Shown in pieces: positions 1 through 8,142 of a stretch of DNA of 64,000 nucleotides. The stretch comes from Paenibacillus segetis (GTDB taxonomy: Bacteria > Bacillota > Bacilli > Paenibacillales > Paenibacillaceae), in the NCBI RefSeq assembly GCF_014639155.1, contig NZ_BMFT01000004.1, positions 248,001 through 312,000 on the forward strand, written 5' to 3'. Position numbers and translations under genes: made by a program. Each line of letters opens with the position of its first letter. The stretch's first letter is position 1. The notes under the pieces are model-generated. The model saw only the letters and a program-made list of their open reading frames with translations, made no database searches and had not been told where the DNA came from.

Positions 1-885
1 TTATCTGAATCCAAACGCGAGAATTTCTATTTCTACCTATTTATCGCGCCATGGTTAATCGGATTTTTAGTCTTTGCGTTATATCCAATTTTATCATCGC
101 TGTATTATAGTTTTACGGATTACGACATTATCAGTAAGCCAACTTTTGTCGGCTTGGATAACTTTAGAGAGCTGTTCCAAGATGAGTTATTCTACAAATC
201 GATTGTAGTAACGTTGAAGTACACTTTCATAAGTGTTCCTCTAGGACTATTCCTTTCTCTAATCTTTGCAATGCTCATTAATATGAAAATTCCAGCACGT
301 GGTTTCTTCCGTACCGCAATGTACTTTCCAAGTATGATTTCCGGCGTTTCGATGTCACTATTGTGGTTCTGGATCTTTAATCCTGAAGCAGGGATTTTCA
401 ACTACATTCTTTCATTGTTTGGAGTGAAGGGACCGGCATGGTTCTTAGATGAAAAGTTTGCAATGTGGGCCTTGATCATCATGACCTTCTGGGGTGTAGG
501 TGGCGGGATGATTATCTTCTTGGCTGGCTTGCAGGGCGTTCCGGCAAGTTTGCTTGAGGCAGCTAGATTGGATGGAGCAAGTAAATGGAAGACATTCTGG
601 AGCGTAACGTTCCCGATGATTTCTCCAGTATTTTTATTCCAATTGATTATGGCGGTCATTGAGTCGTTCCAGGTATTTACGCAAGCTTACGTTATGACAC
701 AGGGTGGTCCAAACTATTCAACACGATTCTATGTATTTAACGTTTACGTAAGCGCATTCAAGGATTTCCGGCTCGGGTATGCCTCTGCGATGGCTTGGTT
801 ACTGTTGGTTGCCATACTTATCGTAACAGTGATCATTATGAAATCATCGAATCGATTCGTCTACTATGAGGGGGGACGGGATTAA
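1..885 (+). CDS. Sugar ABC transporter permease, MalF type (5' end outside window)
   Basis: Inner-membrane permease subunit of a CUT1 carbohydrate importer. The reading frame is open from base 1, where it already encodes a first membrane segment (FYFYLFIAPWLIGFLVF) and a periplasm-facing loop, so the true start lies left of the window. Further membrane segments follow, and the ATPase-docking EAA loop (EAARLDGAS, near base 556) is intact. Its TAA stop overlaps the ATG of the next permease by one base, which implies translational coupling. The downstream kinase and GH4 enzyme suggest a disaccharide substrate. No ATPase gene is nearby. Confidence 0.9.
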   Translation, partial: LSESKRENFYFYLFIAPWLIGFLVFALYPILSSLYYSFTDYDIISKPTFVGLDNFRELFQDELFYKSIVVTLKYTFISVPLGLFLSLIFAMLINMKIPARGFFRTAMYFPSMISGVSMSLLWFWIFNPEAGIFNYILSLFGVKGPAWFLDEKFAMWALIIMTFWGVGGGMIIFLAGLQGVPASLLEAARLDGASKWKTFWSVTFPMISPVFLFQLIMAVIESFQVFTQAYVMTQGGPNYSTRFYVFNVYVSAFKDFRLGYASAMAWLLLVAILIVTVIIMKSSNRFVYYEGGRD

Positions 886-1790
886 TGAGTAACGCCGTGA
901 TTGAGAAAAATCCGCATGTCACCATTGACCCTGCAAAAATAAAAGGTGATTCCAAGCGAAAAATGACGATTGGCGAGATTATCGCATTTATTCTACTGAT
1001 TTGCATTACCTTTACGATGATCTTTCCAGTGATATTCATGGTATCTACGGCACTTAAGACGTCGAAGGAAATGCTACAATTTCCACCTACGATTATTCCG
1101 AATGTATTCGCGTGGGAGAACTTTAAGACACTTTTCACGAACGATGAAATTAAATTCGGTATCCTTTATAAGAACAGTATCATTGTCGCAGTAGTTTCTG
1201 TTATCGGTACGGTCTTTTCATCCGCACTGGTGGCATATGGGTTCTCAAGATATCGGGCTAAAGGTAAGAAAATCATGTTCATGCTGATGATTTCTACTAT
1301 GATGCTCCCATATCCAGCGGTTATGATACCGCAATTCATCCTCTTCTCTAACTTGGGCTGGATGAACACCTTCTTGCCTTTGATCGTACCGACTTTCCTG
1401 GGCTCAGCTTATCAAATCTTCCTGCTAAGACAATTCTTCATGTCATTGCCGAATGAATTGTATGATTCCGGTAAAATCGATGGCTGTAGCGAATTCCGTT
1501 TGTTCTGGAAAATAGCAATCCCGCTTTCGGGTCCTGCATTAGCTACCGTTGCTATCTTCACCTTTATCTGGACATGGAATGACTTGCTAGGACCTGTATT
1601 GTACTTAAGCTCTCAAGAAAAATTCACTCTACCTGTTGGTTTGGCCGCTATGATGTCATCCAAGTTCCGGATTGCTCCTTACAACTTGCTAATGTGTGCA
1701 TCGATCATGACGACTTTGCCAATTATAGCGATCTTTGCTTCAGCGCAGAAACACTTTACTGAGGGAATTGTTCTTACCGGTATTAAGTAA
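885..1790 (+). CDS. Sugar ABC transporter permease, MalG type
   Basis: Second permease of the same CUT1 importer, 301 residues. A cytoplasmic N-terminal stretch of about 30 residues precedes the first membrane helix (IIAFILLICITFTMIFPVIF). Six membrane segments are expected for MalG-like proteins and the hydrophobic pattern fits. A diverged EAA loop (ELYDSGKIDGCSEFRLFWKI, near base 1455) would contact the shared ATPase. The ATG overlaps the previous stop codon. The gene is followed after 64 bases by the binding-protein gene, an order (permease, permease, binding protein) unlike the other two importers in this window, where the binding protein comes first. Confidence 0.92.
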   Translation: MSNAVIEKNPHVTIDPAKIKGDSKRKMTIGEIIAFILLICITFTMIFPVIFMVSTALKTSKEMLQFPPTIIPNVFAWENFKTLFTNDEIKFGILYKNSIIVAVVSVIGTVFSSALVAYGFSRYRAKGKKIMFMLMISTMMLPYPAVMIPQFILFSNLGWMNTFLPLIVPTFLGSAYQIFLLRQFFMSLPNELYDSGKIDGCSEFRLFWKIAIPLSGPALATVAIFTFIWTWNDLLGPVLYLSSQEKFTLPVGLAAMMSSKFRIAPYNLLMCASIMTTLPIIAIFASAQKHFTEGIVLTGIK

Positions 1791-1854
1791 TTGATCACAT
1801 GCAATACGCTCAATTATTTGATATATACAAACTTTTTTAAAGGGGGATATTTGA

Positions 1855-3222
1855 ATGAAACAAGCTAAGAAAAAGTTGCTCTTACTTCCAAGTCTGATTC
1901 TAGTATTCGTATTGATCTTGTCTGCTTGTGGTGGTAATAGTAAAGGAAGTTCCGGTGACGGGGATAAAGGTTCTGGTCCAGTAACTATTACGTACTATAC
2001 GATCGACTCTCCGGATAGAACTTATGTAGAGAAACTAATCCCTGACTTTGAAAGCACGCATCCTAACATTAAAGTAAAGGTAGAGAAGGCCCCTTACGAA
2101 CAATTCGACTCCAAACTTCAAGCGAACGTTGCAGCCAAGAATGCACCTGACCTTACATCTCACTTTGGCTATGGCGGTTTCGCAGAGTATTACAATAAAG
2201 GTTTGTTATCTGATTTGACAGATATTATGAAAGAAGATGGCTTTAAAGCATCTGATTATGGAATTCAAGATGAGTTGATGGACATCTATAAAGTTGATGG
2301 TAAAACTTATGGTATTCCTTTTAGTAACTACGTTACTATCATGCTATATAACAAAGATATGTTTGATAAAGCAGGCGTGCCATATCCAACTTCTGATTAT
2401 GAAGATAAAACCTGGACGTTCGACAAGATGGTTGAAGTGGCGGATAAGCTAACTGTTCGTGATGATGATCTTGAAAAATCACAATATGGCGTTGATTTCG
2501 GTTGGGGCGAGTTCGATATGAGACCGGCGTATCTTGGAGTGAAAGTATATTCTGATGACACATGGACAAACGGCGGCAAACCAAGCGAAACGTATTTTGA
2601 TTCTCCAGAAGCGATTGCAGCTTACGAGAAATTTATGGGCTTGATTTGGGATAAGAAAGTCTCCCCTCCTCCTGCTTGGTCTAAATCTGTATCAGGTCAA
2701 TTCGGAGATCCGTTCTTGTCTGGCAAAATCGGAATGAGTATCGTAGGTTCATGGGGATTGGCTAGCCAAGATCAATACAATTTTAAAGTTGGTGTAGCAG
2801 CTGTTCCTTACAGCGGCACGGATGCTCCAAGAAGCGTACTATATGTTGACCCATTATTCGTATTGAAGGATTCCAAACATCCAAAAGAAGCTTATGAATT
2901 CATTAAATTCCTAATCTCCAAAGATGTTCAAGAGAAATCGATTGAATTGAGCGGTGGTACACCTCCAATTAACGATCAAGCTAAAGATAAATATTACAAC
3001 AGCTTCGCAGGTGTTGATCCTAAAGAAATTAAGAATGTATATGATGGAGCAAACAAATACGGCGTTGAATCTTTCAACCATCTAGTAGCAAACTACTCGC
3101 AAATTAATGAATTGTTCATTAATGAGTTTGCGGCTGCTCAGAATAACACCAAACCTGTTCCAGAAGTTATGCAAGGAATTCAAAAGAAATTAGATAAACT
3201 GTTAGAACGTGTAAACAAATAA
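1855..3222 (+). CDS. Extracellular sugar-binding lipoprotein (CUT1, family 1)
   Basis: Solute-binding component of the importer, 455 residues, anchored outside the membrane. The N-terminus is a lipoprotein signal peptide (lysine-rich start, hydrophobic core, lipobox LSAC|GG) followed by a Gly/Ser-rich linker. The mature part has the family 1 pattern: ITYYTIDSPD strand, PDLTSHFGYGG, YGIPF, and GKIGMSIVGSWG. A strong ribosome site (AGGGGG) sits 8-9 bases before the ATG. A short GC-rich inverted repeat lies just after the stop (about 3248-3275) and could protect the transcript end. The substrate cannot be read from the sequence; context favours a beta-linked or amino-sugar disaccharide. Confidence 0.92.
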   Translation: MKQAKKKLLLLPSLILVFVLILSACGGNSKGSSGDGDKGSGPVTITYYTIDSPDRTYVEKLIPDFESTHPNIKVKVEKAPYEQFDSKLQANVAAKNAPDLTSHFGYGGFAEYYNKGLLSDLTDIMKEDGFKASDYGIQDELMDIYKVDGKTYGIPFSNYVTIMLYNKDMFDKAGVPYPTSDYEDKTWTFDKMVEVADKLTVRDDDLEKSQYGVDFGWGEFDMRPAYLGVKVYSDDTWTNGGKPSETYFDSPEAIAAYEKFMGLIWDKKVSPPPAWSKSVSGQFGDPFLSGKIGMSIVGSWGLASQDQYNFKVGVAAVPYSGTDAPRSVLYVDPLFVLKDSKHPKEAYEFIKFLISKDVQEKSIELSGGTPPINDQAKDKYYNSFAGVDPKEIKNVYDGANKYGVESFNHLVANYSQINELFINEFAAAQNNTKPVPEVMQGIQKKLDKLLERVNK

Positions 3223-3321
3223 GATAAGGCAACCGAAGTGCGATATGGTGGGGGGAGTGGAGGAATCCCTTCCCCTCATTTGTACTCTCACTTAATGATT
3301 GCTTTTAGGAGCGACAACAAG

Positions 3322-4311
3322 GTGAAAGTGAGCATTTTTGATGTAGCCAAGAGATCGGGTTTGTCGGTTGTTACTGTTTCTCGCGTCTTGAATAATTCGA
3401 CCAGTGTACGAGAAAAGAATCGGTTAAAAGTTTTGGAGGCTATGAAAGAGCTGGATTATCACCCGAATGCAGCCGCTCGCAGTTTGGCGAGAGGGGAGAC
3501 AAGAATTATCGGGTTGATTGTCACGACGCTCAAAGACTCCTTTTTAGATGAGATTGTGAGAGAGATCACGATCGCAGCTGCTGCCCAAGGGTATTTTGTT
3601 GCGTTATCTGTTTCCTCTGACTCACAAGATAAAGGACATTATTTATTTCAGGAAGACCGTGTAGACGGCGTGCTCTTATTGTCACCTATGCGCGAAGATG
3701 AATACGTTCTTGAATTAAAGAAGAGTCAAATTCCGTTTGTTATGCTTGACAATCAGCATGCGAATTCGCCCGCAACCTCAGTTATTGTTGATAATTTTAA
3801 AGGCGGATATGAAGCAACGAAGCACCTTATCGATCTTGGACATAAAGAGATAGCGCACATTGGCGGTCCAGAGTTGTTTTTAAGTAGTCGTGAAAGAGAA
3901 CGAGGATTTCTTACAGCATTAGAGGAATCAGGATTAAAACCCTTCAGCATAGAACGGGGGGAGTTTGAAATATCGACGGGTTACACCATTGCCCGTAGCT
4001 GGATTGAAGCTGGAAACATGCCGACAGCATTATTTGCAGGTGATGATTACATTGCACTCGGTGCGATGAATGCTTTTACTAATGAAGGAATTAGAGTCCC
4101 AGGGGATATCTCAATCATCGGGTTTGACGATCAGATGATCGCTTCGCAAATTCGTCCGATGCTAACAACGATGCGACAACCTGCGGATCAAATCGGGAGG
4201 ACAGGAGTTGAATTGTTGCTTAAGAACATTAGCGGAGTAGCCAAGAGGAATGTGACCGTTCAATTGAGCCCTGAGCTTGTTGTTCGGGAATCCACCTCGC
4301 CTAGACTCTAA
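3322..4311 (+). CDS. LacI-family transcriptional regulator
   Basis: Likely local repressor of the operon, 329 residues. An N-terminal HTH of LacI type (SIFDVAKRSGLSVVTVSRVLNN) and hinge helix (NAAARSLARG) are followed by a periplasmic-binding-like effector domain (IGLIVTTLKDSFLDEIV, then FDDQMIASQIRPMLTTMRQP). I chose the GTG at 3322 because an AGGAG sits 9 bases before it and the protein then begins MKVSIFDVAK as in the family. A longer in-frame reading back to 3238 would add 28 residues without homologous character. It lies between the binding protein and the kinase, so it is probably cotranscribed and self-regulated. Confidence 0.9.
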   Translation: MKVSIFDVAKRSGLSVVTVSRVLNNSTSVREKNRLKVLEAMKELDYHPNAAARSLARGETRIIGLIVTTLKDSFLDEIVREITIAAAAQGYFVALSVSSDSQDKGHYLFQEDRVDGVLLLSPMREDEYVLELKKSQIPFVMLDNQHANSPATSVIVDNFKGGYEATKHLIDLGHKEIAHIGGPELFLSSRERERGFLTALEESGLKPFSIERGEFEISTGYTIARSWIEAGNMPTALFAGDDYIALGAMNAFTNEGIRVPGDISIIGFDDQMIASQIRPMLTTMRQPADQIGRTGVELLLKNISGVAKRNVTVQLSPELVVRESTSPRL

Positions 4312-4339
4312 CAAACATGCAATCATAGGAGTGAATCCG

Positions 4340-5314
4340 TTGAAATATTATTTGGGTGTAGACGGTGGCGGTAGCAAGACGTACGCACTTATCGCAGATG
4401 AACATGGAAAGATTATTGGTAAAGGACAAAGTGGAAACGGCAATCATCAAACCGATTATGAGGAAGCAAAGCATAGTATCCGGGAATCCGTGGAGATGGC
4501 ACTCCGTGGGGCGGGCCTTAGTCGGGACGAGATTACATTTGCTTACTTTGGTTTAGCTGGTGCCGATAGAGAAGTAGATTATGAGATATTGAGACCGATG
4601 CTCGCAGAGCTTGGATTGCCGAAATATGATCTGAACTGTGATACTGTGATCGCGCTTCGGGCGGGAACAGATCGTCCCTATGGCGTCGTGCTGATCTGCG
4701 GAACAGGAACGAACAGTGCAGGAATTAGTCCGCGTGATGACTTTTATCAGTGTGGTGGTTTTTCCTATATGCTTGGAGACTTCGGCGGCGGTGGATCGTT
4801 ATGCATTGAGGTTTTCCGTGCTGTTATTCGGGCGTGGGATGGACGGGAGCAGCCGACACTGTTAACGGAATTGCTTCTGCAGCATCTAGGTTATGACAGT
4901 GTATTAGCGATGTTTAATGATTATTTGGATCATGACAAGACACCACCCCTTAGCACAACGAAACTGTTGTTCCAAGCTGCGGCTCAAGGGGATGAAGTAG
5001 CTACAACTATTTTGCGAGTACAAGGGGAGGAACTAGGGAAGTCGGCACAGGCTGTGATCAAACGTTTAGGGATGGAAAATGATAAGTTCGATGTTGTACT
5101 TGCGGGTAGCATTATTACTCGAGGTGAAGCACGCTTTATCCATCCCTATATCGAGCAGGCAGTTAAGGCGTGTGCACCTCACGCATCTCTAGTGAAGCTT
5201 CAAGTGGAACCTGTTGTTGGAGCGTTGTGGTTGGCTTTCGAAGCTGAGGGGAATAGTCTTCCCCAGGAAGTATATGAGCGGCTTCGTACCGTATCGGATT
5301 ACAATCTAGTGTAA
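4340..5314 (+). CDS. BadF/BadG/BcrA/BcrD-family sugar kinase (GlcNAc-kinase-like)
   Basis: ATP-dependent kinase of the ASKHA fold, 324 residues, predicted to phosphorylate a sugar in the cytoplasm. Motifs: phosphate-1 loop LGVDGGGSKT at the N-terminus, phosphate-2 ICGTGTNSAGI, MLGDFGGGGSL in the middle, and adenosine-binding VVLAGSIITRG near the end. The start is TTG at 4340, with AGGAG 8 bases upstream; an upstream GTG at 4331 is possible. The family includes N-acetylglucosamine kinases and eukaryotic NAGK. Lying directly before a GH4 gene whose family needs 6-phosphorylated substrates, it is the best candidate for making that substrate after ABC import. Confidence 0.85.
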   Translation: MKYYLGVDGGGSKTYALIADEHGKIIGKGQSGNGNHQTDYEEAKHSIRESVEMALRGAGLSRDEITFAYFGLAGADREVDYEILRPMLAELGLPKYDLNCDTVIALRAGTDRPYGVVLICGTGTNSAGISPRDDFYQCGGFSYMLGDFGGGGSLCIEVFRAVIRAWDGREQPTLLTELLLQHLGYDSVLAMFNDYLDHDKTPPLSTTKLLFQAAAQGDEVATTILRVQGEELGKSAQAVIKRLGMENDKFDVVLAGSIITRGEARFIHPYIEQAVKACAPHASLVKLQVEPVVGALWLAFEAEGNSLPQEVYERLRTVSDYNLV

Positions 5315-5369
5315 TGATTCAGTAAGACAAATTATCATAATCCATCAGTTGAAAGGAAGATGAATCAGC

Positions 5370-6677
5370 ATGGAAAAACGCGAAGGTTTGAAAATAGCAG
5401 TTATTGGTGGGGGCTCTTCATATACACCGGAAATTGTAGAAGGTTTTATTCAAAGATATGAGCAGTTACCAGTTCGAGAACTGTGGTTAGTTGATATCGA
5501 GCAAGGTAGACATAAACTTGAAATTGTTGGGGAATTAGCTAAACGAATGGTGGCCAAATCAGGGCTCCCCATTCAAGTATTCTTAACCCTAGATCGCCGC
5601 GAAGCGATTGCAGGAGCTGATTTTATTACAACTCAAATGAGAGTTGGGTTACTGGAGGCGCGGAAGTGGGATGAGCATATCCCGAATCAGCATGGGGTAA
5701 TCGGTCAAGAAACAACTGGTCCTGGGGGAATGATGAAGGCTCTTCGGACAATCCCAGTCTTATTAGACATATGTAAAGATATCGAAGAGTTAAGTCCAGA
5801 CGCATGGCTGTTGAATTTTACAAATCCGGCGGGGATGGTCACAGAGGCGATCAATCGGCATTCTAACGTGAAAAGTATTGGACTTTGTAATGCACCAATT
5901 GGTTTGCAGAAGAGATTAAGTGAACAATACAACACGCCGATCGATAACATTTATACGGAGTTTGTAGGACTGAATCACTTGCACTGGGTAACTCGTATCG
6001 AGGTTGATGGCGAGGATAAACTTCAGGAAATGCTAGATAACCGTGAGGACTATTCCGCAAAGAATGTTCCGCCATCTGAATGGGATCCTGAATTCCTGAG
6101 TGGATTAGGCGGATATCCTTCGTATTATTTGAAGTATTTCTACATGACCGACGTTATGCTTGAGGAACAAGTAGAGTCATTGAACGCGAACGGAACTCGT
6201 GCCGATGTTGTGAAGAGAGTCGAAGATGAATTGTTTGAACTGTACAAGGATCTGAACCTGCAAGATAAACCGAAGCAATTGGAACAACGTGGGGGTGCGT
6301 ATTATTCCGAAGCAGCGGTAAATCTAATGGATTCGCTATATAACGATAAGCGCGATGTTCAGACTTTGAACGTATCCAACGGGAACATTCTTGATTTCCT
6401 TCCGGCAGATGCCAGTATTGAGGTGAACTGTCTCGTTACGAGTAAAGGCCCAATTCCAGTGTCGGTAACACGAGTTCCTGAACAAACGAAAGGGCTCATC
6501 CATGCGGTCAAAACCTATGAGAGACTAACTATTGAAGCTGCAGTAACTGGTGATAGATCTATCGCGTTGCAAGCGATGGCAAGCCATCCGTTAGTTCCAT
6601 CGGTCAAAGTAGCCAAGATATTGCTGGACGAGATGCTGGAATGTAACAAGCAATACTTACCTGCATTTTTTAAATAA
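5370..6677 (+). CDS. GH4 6-phospho-beta-glycosidase (LicH/ChbF-like)
   Basis: NAD- and metal-dependent cytoplasmic glycosidase of family GH4, 435 residues, the usual length. The N-terminal Rossmann motif is AVIGGGSSYTPE, and NFTNPAGMVTEA follows. The metal-ligand Cys is in LCNAPIGL and the His in GLNHLHW. The CN-x-P signature, rather than the CHS of alpha-galactosidases, points to the 6-phospho-beta-glucosidase branch. A good ribosome site (AAAGGAAG) precedes the ATG. It is the last gene of the operon and is followed by a strong terminator. The exact substrate (phospho-cellobiose versus phospho-chitobiose) is not determined by sequence alone. Confidence 0.9.
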   Translation: MEKREGLKIAVIGGGSSYTPEIVEGFIQRYEQLPVRELWLVDIEQGRHKLEIVGELAKRMVAKSGLPIQVFLTLDRREAIAGADFITTQMRVGLLEARKWDEHIPNQHGVIGQETTGPGGMMKALRTIPVLLDICKDIEELSPDAWLLNFTNPAGMVTEAINRHSNVKSIGLCNAPIGLQKRLSEQYNTPIDNIYTEFVGLNHLHWVTRIEVDGEDKLQEMLDNREDYSAKNVPPSEWDPEFLSGLGGYPSYYLKYFYMTDVMLEEQVESLNANGTRADVVKRVEDELFELYKDLNLQDKPKQLEQRGGAYYSEAAVNLMDSLYNDKRDVQTLNVSNGNILDFLPADASIEVNCLVTSKGPIPVSVTRVPEQTKGLIHAVKTYERLTIEAAVTGDRSIALQAMASHPLVPSVKVAKILLDEMLECNKQYLPAFFK

Positions 6678-6700
6678 ATAGAATAAGGTAAGAAGGGAAA

Positions 6701-6731
6701 AACAAAGACCAGCCATGGGCTGGTCTTTGTT
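6701..6731. terminator. Bidirectional intrinsic terminator
   Basis: A perfect 14-bp inverted repeat (AACAAAGACCAGCC / GGCTGGTCTTTGTT) with a 3-base loop lies between two convergent genes. A-rich sequence on the left gives a U-tract for minus-strand transcripts. It separates the GH4 operon from the lipoprotein reductase. Confidence 0.85.
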
Positions 6732-6754
6732 AATAGATAATTGATTCAGTCATG

Positions 6755-7636
6755 TTATTTAAAGAACACTTTATCCAAGTAATTAGTTAGATCCGTGCGA
6801 AGCTTATCGATGTCTTCTTTATATGTTTCTGAGTTGTTGGCAGGGCTACGGTCATTGACGAAGCGTCCTTTGTTCTCTACGCCCCAGAATCCTGCGGTAT
6901 CATCGTCTAACACTTTGAACGCGGCCATGTATTGATCCCATAGCTTATCGTTGATGCCGACTCCATCTCCGCTGAAGCCCCGACCGCCGCCAAGGAAGCC
7001 ACAGTTCATAATAGTAAAGATTGATTTGTCTTTCAACAATCCTTCTAGTCCATCAGCTGTGTTCTGATAAGCGAACTTCTTAGCAAATACGCGCTCCATA
7101 TATCCTTTCACGATCGCGTTTGGCGTGTCATGCCAGTTTGGATAGACAAAGATAATATACGTTGCTTGTTTTACATAATTTTGTTCAGTTGCTACGTCCG
7201 GTGTCGGTTCCCCAGTTCCGTCTTTTGCATAATAGAAATCCTCTGGCATGATGACTGGGTTAAATTTCAAATCATACAGATCGCGGACTTCTACCTCTAC
7301 GCCTTTATCTTCGAAATGTTTCATTGCTGTATAGGCTAAATCATAGTTTACACTGTACTTACGTGGATCACCGACTACGAATAGCGCCTTCTTCTTATTA
7401 GAATCAGTAAAGCCCTTAGGTTCATACTTCCGTATGTGTGAATCCGGTACAACTGAGGCGGATGTTTCTGCATCTACGGATGCTCCCGTTGTTGCTTCCG
7501 TATCAGCGGCTGCCCCTTCATTGGTCGTAGACACATTGGAAGGTGTTGTGTCAGCCGTTTCGCTGTCTTGCCGACCGCATGCGGTAATGGATAATACAAG
7601 GCTTGCTGTGATTAGTAAAAAGATAAATTTTTTGAT
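6755..7636 (-). CDS. Lipoprotein NAD(P)H:quinone-reductase-like flavodoxin-fold protein, apparent ATC start
   Basis: Predicted exported flavoprotein, 293 residues. The frame reads upstream of its first GTG (7534) through a clear lipoprotein signal peptide: KKFIFLLITASLVLSITAC|GRQ, with lipobox ITAC. A Ser/Thr/Ala-rich linker follows, then a flavodoxin_2/NQO1-like domain: KALFVVGDPRKYS, VRDLYDLKFNPV, FVYPNWHDTPNAIVKGYMERVFAKKFAY. No ATG, GTG or TTG lies between the in-frame stop (7655-7657) and the signal peptide, yet AAGGAGGAG (7643-7651) is ideally placed 8 bases before an ATC at 7636. I therefore infer ATC initiation, or less likely a sequence error. The family reduces quinones with NAD(P)H in the cytoplasm; a surface location would be unusual. 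Confidence 0.75.
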   Translation of the reverse strand: MKKFIFLLITASLVLSITACGRQDSETADTTPSNVSTTNEGAAADTEATTGASVDAETSASVVPDSHIRKYEPKGFTDSNKKKALFVVGDPRKYSVNYDLAYTAMKHFEDKGVEVEVRDLYDLKFNPVIMPEDFYYAKDGTGEPTPDVATEQNYVKQATYIIFVYPNWHDTPNAIVKGYMERVFAKKFAYQNTADGLEGLLKDKSIFTIMNCGFLGGGRGFSGDGVGINDKLWDQYMAAFKVLDDDTAGFWGVENKGRFVNDRSPANNSETYKEDIDKLRTDLTNYLDKVFFK

Positions 7637-7669
7637 GATAAGCTCCTCCTTAGATTATGTACAATTCCA

Positions 7670-7712
7670 AATATATCAAGAGCTGATTATTAATCATGTG
7701 AATTAAATCACA
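7670..7712 (-). promoter_or_regulatory. FNR/CRP-type operator and -10 of the lipoprotein reductase
   Basis: TGTGA-N6-TCACA at 7697-7712 is a perfect CRP/FNR-family palindrome. Read on the minus strand, a TATATT (7670-7675) would be the -10 box. It places the palindrome centre about 41.5 bases upstream of a start near 7663, the classic position for an FNR activator. Anaerobic control of the reductase is inferred. Confidence 0.6.
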
Positions 7713-7833
7713 AAGTAGCTTGATTTGTCACAATAACCGGTTTCAATGTGAATTATAGAAGGAAACTACGATATATTTACAAAAATTACATTGGATTAAA
7801 TGAATGTTACTTCTAAACGTGGCATTATCGCTA

Positions 7834-7849
7834 TATGACCAATATCACA
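7834..7849. promoter_or_regulatory. Second FNR/CRP-like palindrome (one mismatch)
   Basis: TATGA-CCAATA-TCACA has the spacing of the perfect site at 7697-7712, with one mismatch in one half. It could add a remote site for either divergent gene, or be chance in AT-rich DNA. Confidence 0.3.
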
Positions 7850-7961
7850 TCAAAATATGAAACTATCGGACTATATACCAATATATAGCAATTAATTACA
7901 ATGGAAATATGAAATATGTGATTGTATAAGACAAGTACATCCTCTGATTTATCTCGAACTA

Positions 7962-7975
7962 TGTAAACGCTACCA
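7962..7975 (+). promoter_or_regulatory. cre-like catabolite repression site before the chitinase
   Basis: TGTAAACGCTACCA matches the CcpA consensus TGWAANCGNTNWCA at all but one position. It lies 168 bases before the chitinase ATG, so CcpA-dependent glucose repression of the chitinase is likely if transcription starts nearby. Confidence 0.6.
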
Positions 7976-8142
7976 TTTTTTTGCCTTCCCAAGATACTCC
8001 TATGCCGCTGCATATGAATATACCTTTCTAAGACACTGCCTGTTACCTACTTCGGTTCTACTTACTCTTGCATTTTGAATGGGAGGTGTGATTGCTGGCT
8101 AGCCCTATGAAACTGTAAGAAAAAATTGTAGGAGGCGATGGT

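Larger units (their letters stand above)
7637..8142. other. Long divergent intergenic region between reductase and chitinase
   Basis: About 500 AT-rich bases with no convincing gene. It holds the reductase promoter with its FNR-like site, a second weaker FNR-like palindrome (7834-7849), a cre-like site (7962-7975) and the chitinase leader, which ends in AGGAGG at 8130-8135. A 60-codon frame on the minus strand (7831-8013) lacks any family character. Confidence 0.6.

Noticed and set aside
3238..3321. N-terminal extension of the LacI regulator
   Set aside because: The added residues are Gly/Ser/Pro-rich and lack family pattern; GTG 3322 has a well-spaced ribosome site and starts the HTH.
7831..8013. 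60-codon minus-strand frame in the reductase-chitinase gap
   Set aside because: No ribosome site, no family character, and it overlaps the candidate cre and FNR-like sites.
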